From contig JAUXWO010000119.1 of the NCBI GenBank assembly GCA_030680175.1, positions 1 to 47,297 on the forward strand: 47,297 bases of DNA. Reading direction: 5' to 3'. Position numbers and translations under genes: made by a program. The DNA is from Vicinamibacterales bacterium (GTDB lineage: Bacteria; Acidobacteriota; Vicinamibacteria; Vicinamibacterales; UBA2999). This document shows positions 42,877 to 47,297 of the stretch, one piece after another (the stretch's first letter is position 1; each line of letters opens with the position of its first letter). Below the pieces are notes generated by a model. It had not been told where the DNA came from. It saw only the letters and a program-made list of their open reading frames with translations, and ran no database searches.

Positions 42877-44127
42877 CTACGCATACATCCCACGCATCTT
42901 CGTGACCGTGGCCACGCGGTTGATCGCGACGATGTAGGCGGCGGTGCGCATGTCGATCTTGTAGCGCTCGGCGGTCTCGAGGACAGCGGCGAAGGCCTGG
43001 ACCATCTTGGCTTCCAGCTTCTCGTTCACTTCCGCCTCATTCCAGAAGTAGCCGTGGCGGTCTTGCACCCACTCGAAGTACGAAGTGGTCACCCCGCCGG
43101 CGTTGGCCAGAATGTCCGGCACGACGAAGACGCCGCGCTTGTGCAGCAGGGCATGGGCATCGGGCGTCGTCGGGCCGTTGGCGCCCTCGACGATCAACTT
43201 CGCCTTGATCTGATCCGCGTTCTCGACCGTGATCTGGTTCTCGAGGGCCGCGGGGACGAAGACGTCGACGTCGAGGCCGAAGATGGCCGGGCGGTCGAGC
43301 GCCTCGGCGTGCGGGAAGCCGTCGACGCTGCGGTGCTGCTGCGTGTAGTCCAGCAGGGCGGGGATGTCCAGGCCCGCCGCATTGTAGACGCCGCCCTTCC
43401 AGTCGGTGACGGCCACGACCTTCGCGCCCAGTTGGGCCAGCAGCGCCGCGGCGACGGAGCCGACGTTGCCGAACCCCTGCACGGAGACCGTGGCGCCCTG
43501 CAGGTCGAAGCCGAGGTGCCGGGCGGCTTCGCGCGTGGTGATCATGACGCCGCGGCCGGTCGCCTCGCGACGGCCGAGCGAGCCGCCCATCTCGACGGGC
43601 TTGCCCGTGACGACGGCGGTCGACGTGTGGCCGACGTGCATCGAATAGGTGTCCATGAACCAGGCCATGACCTGCTCGTTGGTGTTGACGTCAGGCGCGG
43701 GGATGTCCTTCTCCGGTCCGATGAGGTCGACGATCTCCGCGGTGTACCGCCGGGTGAGGGCTTCGAGCTCGCGGCGCGACATGCGCGTCGGGTCGCAGAT
43801 GATGCCGCCCTTGCCGCCGCCGAACGGCAGCTGCGCCACGGCGCACTTCCACGTCATCCAGGCGGCCAGCGCCGTCACTTCATCGAGCGAGACGTCGGGG
43901 TGAAACCGGATGCCGCCCTTGGCCGGGCCGAGCGTGATGTTGTATTGCACCCGGTAGCCGGTGAAGACCTCGATCTCGCCGTTGTCCATCTGGATGGGGC
44001 AGGAGACGATGATCTGGCGCTTGGGGTGCGTCAGCATCTTCCAGAGGCCCGGATCGAGGTTGAGAATACGTGCGGCGCCTTCGAATTCCTGAAGCATCGC
44101 GCCGAAAACACTGCCGTGTGACGCCAT
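42877..44127 (-). CDS. gdhA: Glu/Leu/Phe/Val family dehydrogenase, probably glutamate dehydrogenase
   Basis: This 416-residue enzyme oxidatively deaminates an amino acid with NAD(P). Conserved lysines are Lys70 (GPAKGGIRFH), Lys94 (MTWKCAV) and the catalytic Lys106 (FGGGKGGI). APDVNT follows with the catalytic Asp, and the nucleotide fold is marked by VQGFGNVGS. The glutamate-type substrate pocket and 416-residue length fit hexameric GDH. ATG 44127 is chosen over the longer frame because the extension is Pro/Arg-rich and lacks family similarity. Confidence 0.93.
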   Translation of the reverse strand: MASHGSVFGAMLQEFEGAARILNLDPGLWKMLTHPKRQIIVSCPIQMDNGEIEVFTGYRVQYNITLGPAKGGIRFHPDVSLDEVTALAAWMTWKCAVAQLPFGGGKGGIICDPTRMSRRELEALTRRYTAEIVDLIGPEKDIPAPDVNTNEQVMAWFMDTYSMHVGHTSTAVVTGKPVEMGGSLGRREATGRGVMITTREAARHLGFDLQGATVSVQGFGNVGSVAAALLAQLGAKVVAVTDWKGGVYNAAGLDIPALLDYTQQHRSVDGFPHAEALDRPAIFGLDVDVFVPAALENQITVENADQIKAKLIVEGANGPTTPDAHALLHKRGVFVVPDILANAGGVTTSYFEWVQDRHGYFWNEAEVNEKLEAKMVQAFAAVLETAERYKIDMRTAAYIVAINRVATVTKMRGMYA

Positions 44128-44511
44128 GAGCGAACCCAGTCCTTGGGCCTCGCCGGGCCTCCGCGGGGGCGGGCCGGCCGGGGCCGTTGTCAGCTGAACT
44201 GCAAACGCCCTGCCGACCTCACGGCGCGAGCGCAAACGTCCTAAGGTAGCGCTGCCACTGCTCGGATGTCAATTGAGTATCGTATCCATGCGGCATGGGC
44301 ATGCTCTCTCGGGGGTGCCGAGGTGCCGGGGTGCCGGGGTGCTTCGGCTGTCGGCGATCGGCTCTCGGCGTCGGCCCACTGCACCGCAGGCACCCCGGCA
44401 CTTCGGCACCTCGGCACCCGCAGCGCGCCTTCTGCGCATGCGACGCGCGCATGGTGTCGATGCGGCCTCCGGGGCGGCGTCGGCGATCCTGGCCTGTATA
44501 ATGAGCGGGTT
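44128..44511. repeat. Divergent gap with a 30-bp inverted repeat (D2)
   Basis: GGGTGCCGAGGTGCC... at 44313-44342 is the reverse complement of 44391-44420, with two mismatches in 30 bp. Each arm is made of 8-bp GGTGCCGG units. The roughly 48-bp loop contains B-type TCGGC units. The icmA -10 lies near the end of the gap. No gene is seen. Confidence 0.85.
44497..44511 (+). promoter_or_regulatory. -10 element for near-leaderless icmA transcript
   Basis: A consensus TATAAT (44497-44502) lies 9 bp before ATG 44512, so the transcript would start within about three bases of the start codon. There is no ribosome-binding site. Confidence 0.65.
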
Positions 44512-46185
44512 ATGAAGAGCGTGCTGAACGGGACCGAGACCGGCAAGCAGCGGTGGGAGCGCGAGGTGCTCGAGCCCGCGTTGAAGAAGGCGCCCGAGCG
44601 GACCGGCCCCTTCACCACCATTTCCGCGCGACCCATCGACCGGCTCTACACCCCCGACGATGTGGCCGGGCTGGAGTACGCGAAGGATCAGGGCAACCCC
44701 GGCGAGTTCCCCTACGTCCGCGGCATCCACCCGAGCGGCTACCGCGGCAAGCTCTGGACGATGCGGCAGTTTGCCGGCTACGGGACGCCGGAGGAAACGA
44801 ACCAGCGCTACAAGGACCTGATTGCCGCCGGCGGCACGGGGCTGAGCGTCGCGTTCGACCTGCCGACGCTGATGGGCCGCGATCCCGACCACGAGCTCTC
44901 GCTCGGCGAGGTGGGGAAGTGCGGCGTCAGCATCGTGTCGCTCGCCGACATGGAGCGCCTGTTCGACGGGATCTCGCTCGCCGACATCACGACGTCGATG
45001 ACGATCAACTCGCCGGCGCCGATGATCTTCGCGATGTACCTGGTGGTGGCCGAGAAGCAGGGCGCCGACTGGTCGACGATCTCCGGGACGATCCAGAACG
45101 ACATCCTGAAGGAGTTCATCGCCCAGAAGGAGTACATCTTCCCGCCGCGGCCGTCGATGCGGCTCATCACCGACATCTTCTCGTTCTGCGCCGAGCGCGT
45201 GCCGAAGTGGAACACGATCTCGGTCAGCGGGTACCACATCCGCGAGGCGGGCTCGACGTCGCTCCAGGAGCTGGCGTTCACGCTGCGCGACGGCCTCGAG
45301 TACGTGCAGTACGGCGTCGATGCGGGGCTCGCGGTCGATGACTTCGTTCCGCGCATCTCCTTCTTCTTCAACTCGCACAGCGACTTCTTCGAGGAGATTG
45401 CGAAGTTCCGCGCCGCGCGGAAGCTGTGGGCCGAGGCGATGGTCGAGCGGTTCGGCGCGAAGAACCCGCGCAGCTGGCAGCTCCGCTTTCACACGCAGAC
45501 GGCCGGCGTCTCGCTGACCGCGCAGCAGCCCTACAACAACGTGGTCCGCACGGCCCTGCAGGCGCTCGCCGCGGTCCTCGGCGGCACCAACTCCCTCCAC
45601 ACCAACTCGCTCGACGAGGCGCTGGCGCTGCCGACGAAGGAGACCGCGACCCTCGCGCTCCGCACGCAGCAGATCATCGCCCACGAGAGCGGCGTCATCA
45701 ACACGGTGGACCCGCTCGGTGGCTCCTACTTCGTCGAGGCGCTGACGCGCGAGATGGAGGAGGGCACGAAGAAGTACTGGGAGACGATCGACGGCATGGG
45801 CGGCATGGTCGAGGCGATCGAGCTCGGCTATCCGCAGAAGGAGATCGCCGAGTCCTCGTACCAGTTCCAGCGGGCGGTCGAGAGCCGCGAGAAGACGATC
45901 GTCGGCGTGAACGAGTACGTGCAGAAGGACGACCCGCCGCTGCAGATCCTGTACATCGACGACACGGCCGCCGAGACCCAGCTGTCCCGGCTCGCCGACC
46001 TGAAGCGGACCCGCGACAACGACCGCGTCGCGCGGTCGCTCGACGCGCTGCGCACCGCCGCGCGCGGCAAGGACAACACGATGGTCCCGCTGCTCGAGTG
46101 CGTGCGCGCCTATGCCACCGTCGGCGAGATGTGCGACGCGCTGCGCGACGTCTGGGGCGAGTGGGAGGAGACGCCGATCATCTAG
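44512..46185 (+). CDS. icmA: B12-dependent acyl-CoA mutase large subunit, isobutyryl-CoA mutase type
   Basis: This 557-residue TIM-barrel catalytic subunit belongs to the methylmalonyl-CoA mutase family and works with a separate B12-binding subunit. Residues that select substrate are diagnostic: methylmalonyl-CoA mutase has Tyr89 and Arg207, isobutyryl-CoA mutase Phe80 and Gln198, 118 residues apart in each. Here Phe87 (TMRQFAGYG) and Gln205 ([10 protein letters not shown]) are 118 apart, the isobutyryl type. The reaction would interconvert isobutyryl-CoA and butyryl-CoA. The family segments [11 protein letters not shown] and [12 protein letters not shown] are intact. Homology-based labels would probably read methylmalonyl-CoA mutase. 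Confidence 0.85.
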   Translation: MKSVLNGTETGKQRWEREVLEPALKKAPERTGPFTTISARPIDRLYTPDDVAGLEYAKDQGNPGEFPYVRGIHPSGYRGKLWTMRQFAGYGTPEETNQRYKDLIAAGGTGLSVAFDLPTLMGRDPDHELSLGEVGKCGVSIVSLADMERLFDGISLADITTSMTINSPAPMIFAMYLVVAEKQGADWSTISGTIQNDILKEFIAQKEYIFPPRPSMRLITDIFSFCAERVPKWNTISVSGYHIREAGSTSLQELAFTLRDGLEYVQYGVDAGLAVDDFVPRISFFFNSHSDFFEEIAKFRAARKLWAEAMVERFGAKNPRSWQLRFHTQTAGVSLTAQQPYNNVVRTALQALAAVLGGTNSLHTNSLDEALALPTKETATLALRTQQIIAHESGVINTVDPLGGSYFVEALTREMEEGTKKYWETIDGMGGMVEAIELGYPQKEIAESSYQFQRAVESREKTIVGVNEYVQKDDPPLQILYIDDTAAETQLSRLADLKRTRDNDRVARSLDALRTAARGKDNTMVPLLECVRAYATVGEMCDALRDVWGEWEETPII

Positions 46186-46400
46186 ATCTGGTGATGTCGC
46201 GACGTGGTGATCTGGTGATCTGAAGTCCGAAGTGGCGATCTCGCGATGTAGCTTCTGATCTGGTGATCTGGCGAGCTGTGATGTGGCGATCTGGTGATGT
46301 GGCGATCTGGGCGAAGAGCGAATAGCGAACAGCGAATAGCGAATCACGAACAGCGAATAGCGAACAGCGAAGAGCGAACAGCGAACAGCGAATAGCGAAC
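46186..46400. repeat. Composite repeat: GATCTGGTG tract plus AGCGAAC/AGCGAAT tract (A3+B3)
   Basis: Degenerate GATCTGGTG and GATGTGGCG 9-mers run from 46190 to 46310, around a core (46226-46263) with CGCGATGTAGCTTCTGATCTGG-like content. From 46311 to 46400 about a dozen AGCGAAC/AGCGAAT heptads follow, right up to the icmB start. It separates the two mutase subunit genes. Confidence 0.9.
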
Positions 46401-46808
46401 ATGGAACAGAAGATCCGAGTCGTGATTGCCAAGCCCGGGCTCGATGGGCACGATCGGGGCGCCAAGGTGATCGCGCGGGCGCTGCGTGATGCCGGCATGG
46501 AGGTCATCTACACCGGCCTCCGCCAGACCCCTGAGCAGATCGTCGGCGCCGCCCTCCAGGAAGACGCCGACGTGATCGGCCTGTCGATCCTCTCCGGCGC
46601 CCACATGCACATCTGTCCGCGCGTGGCCGACCTGCTCAAGGAGAAGGGCCTCGACGACGTGATGGTGGTCATCGGGGGCATCATCCCCGATCTCGATGTC
46701 CCGAAGCTCAACGCGATGGGCATCCACGGCATCTTCATCCCCGGCACGCCCATGCAGCAGATTGTGGACTACATCCGCGGTCACGTCCGGACCAGGGCGG
46801 CGGGATGA
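46401..46808 (+). CDS. icmB: B12-binding small subunit of the acyl-CoA mutase
   Basis: This 135-residue Rossmann-fold domain has the cobalamin motif Asp-x-His-x-x-Gly in [10 protein letters not shown] near residue 16, then [11 protein letters not shown] and VVIGGIIPD, which complete the base-off/His-on B12 site. The size equals the stand-alone IcmB of Streptomyces. It must pair with the large subunit upstream, from which it is separated by a repeat tract. The last codons overlap the next gene's start. Confidence 0.93.
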   Translation: MEQKIRVVIAKPGLDGHDRGAKVIARALRDAGMEVIYTGLRQTPEQIVGAALQEDADVIGLSILSGAHMHICPRVADLLKEKGLDDVMVVIGGIIPDLDVPKLNAMGIHGIFIPGTPMQQIVDYIRGHVRTRAAG

Positions 46809-47297
46809 GAGTAAAGGCCGCCGGTTCTCTGCCCGATAGAACGACCGGCGTGTCTCAGAGGTCCCGGACGCTGCTGCTGGCCGACGACAGCGTCACGATT
46901 CAGCGCGTGATCGAGTTGACCTTCGCGGATGAGGACTTCCGCGTCGTCGCGGTGAGCGACGGCCAGCAGGCGATCGACCACCTCTCCGTCGACGCGCCCG
47001 ACATCGTCCTGGCCGACATCGGCATGCCCAAGCGGAGCGGGTACGAGGTTGCCACATTCGTCAAGACGCAGCCGGCGTTGGCAGGCATTCCCGTCCTGCT
47101 GCTCACCGGCGCTTTCGAGGCGGTCGATGAGGCGCGCGTGCGGGCCAGTGGGGCCGACGGCGTCCTCGTCAAGCCGTTCGAGCCCAGTGCCGTGATTGGA
47201 CGTGTGAAGGAACTGCTCGGGATCGGCCGCGGGCCGGCCGCATCACCGCCGCCATCCGGCCGCCTGATCACCACCGCCGGTGGCCCGCCCGCCGAGG
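46805..47297 (+). CDS. Response regulator with receiver domain (runs off window)
   Basis: The frame is open to the window edge, and 164 residues are visible. ATG 46805 overlaps the icmB stop by 4 bp; GTG 46850 is an alternative, closer to the domain. The receiver domain shows the acidic pair ([13 protein letters not shown]), phosphoacceptor Asp in [14 protein letters not shown], the conserved Thr in LLLTGAF and Lys in LVKPFEP. A Pro/Gly-rich linker follows, so an output domain probably lies downstream. Cognate kinase unknown. Confidence 0.88.
   Translation, partial: MRVKAAGSLPDRTTGVSQRSRTLLLADDSVTIQRVIELTFADEDFRVVAVSDGQQAIDHLSVDAPDIVLADIGMPKRSGYEVATFVKTQPALAGIPVLLLTGAFEAVDEARVRASGADGVLVKPFEPSAVIGRVKELLGIGRGPAASPPPSGRLITTAGGPPAE

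Noticed and set aside
42605-42937. Collagen-like Gly-Thr-Pro protein
   Set aside because: The open frame is simply a translation of the GGGCACC 9-mer tract and heptads in a convergent gap, without signal, start signal or flanking domain.
43054-44121. Plus-strand open frame opposite gdhA
   Set aside because: Shadow of glutamate dehydrogenase; the antisense product has no recognisable domain.
42877-44235. Longer N-terminus for glutamate dehydrogenase starting at 44235
   Set aside because: The extra 36 residues are Arg/Pro-rich and unlike the family; ATG 44127 gives the expected N-terminus.

Overview
This is a GC-rich, gene-dense bacterial chromosome segment of about 47 kb. It carries a VWFA-related secreted protein of the type expanded in Acidobacteriota, a histone-H1-like protein with a DUF6335-like tail, and many intergenic tandem repeats. 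I infer an acidobacterium, probably of the class Vicinamibacteria. That placement comes from gene content only, since no rRNA gene is present.

Layout. 1-2704: the end of a HEAT-repeat protein, a 3-methyladenine DNA glycosylase, and a secreted Asp-box propeller protein. 2780-5601 (minus): an MscS channel, an HtrA-type protease and Hsp20, an envelope/protein-stress group. 5765-8091 (plus): elongation factor P, then a ferric-reductase-like flavocytochrome coupled to a tiny c-type cytochrome. 8110-13957 (minus): a complete cydA-cydB-cydD-cydC operon for cytochrome bd oxidase and its thiol exporter. 14194-17447: thymidine kinase, a small membrane protein, Ku, and a CDP-alcohol phosphatidyltransferase. 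17558-33408: two tandem CNNM/HlyC transporters, uvrC, a site-2 protease and trpS, then scpA-scpB, rluB, cmk, rpsA and an HU/IHF gene, followed by a HIT protein. This widely conserved housekeeping order is interrupted by a Phd/PIN toxin-antitoxin pair, an alpha/beta hydrolase and the H1-like gene. 33416-40152: a miniature acyl-CoA-dehydrogenase-like protein, a divergent NRAMP-like transporter, an orphan HMA metal-binding protein, a DUF2157/DUF4824-like pair, a porin-like barrel and a full-length acyl-CoA dehydrogenase. 40533-47297: the VWFA protein, glutamate dehydrogenase, a split B12-dependent acyl-CoA mutase whose active-site residues point to isobutyryl-CoA mutase, and the start of a response regulator.

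The most unusual content lies between genes. At least nine gaps hold short-period tandem repeats of 7, 8 or 9 bp with recurring themes: GATCTGGTG, AGCCGAT/AGCGAAC, ACCCACT, GGGCACC and GGGATCA. They are modular. A 9-mer tract with a related internal core is followed by a 7-mer tract at three separate loci, and other tracts are arranged as long inverted repeats. A separate REP/MITE-like cluster lies at about 40265-40441. I see no gene in the window that explains either repeat class.

Several genes have a good -10 hexamer only 6-11 bp upstream of the start codon (tdk, icmA, cmk, the M50 protease, possibly hsp20). This suggests that leaderless or near-leaderless transcripts are common in this organism.
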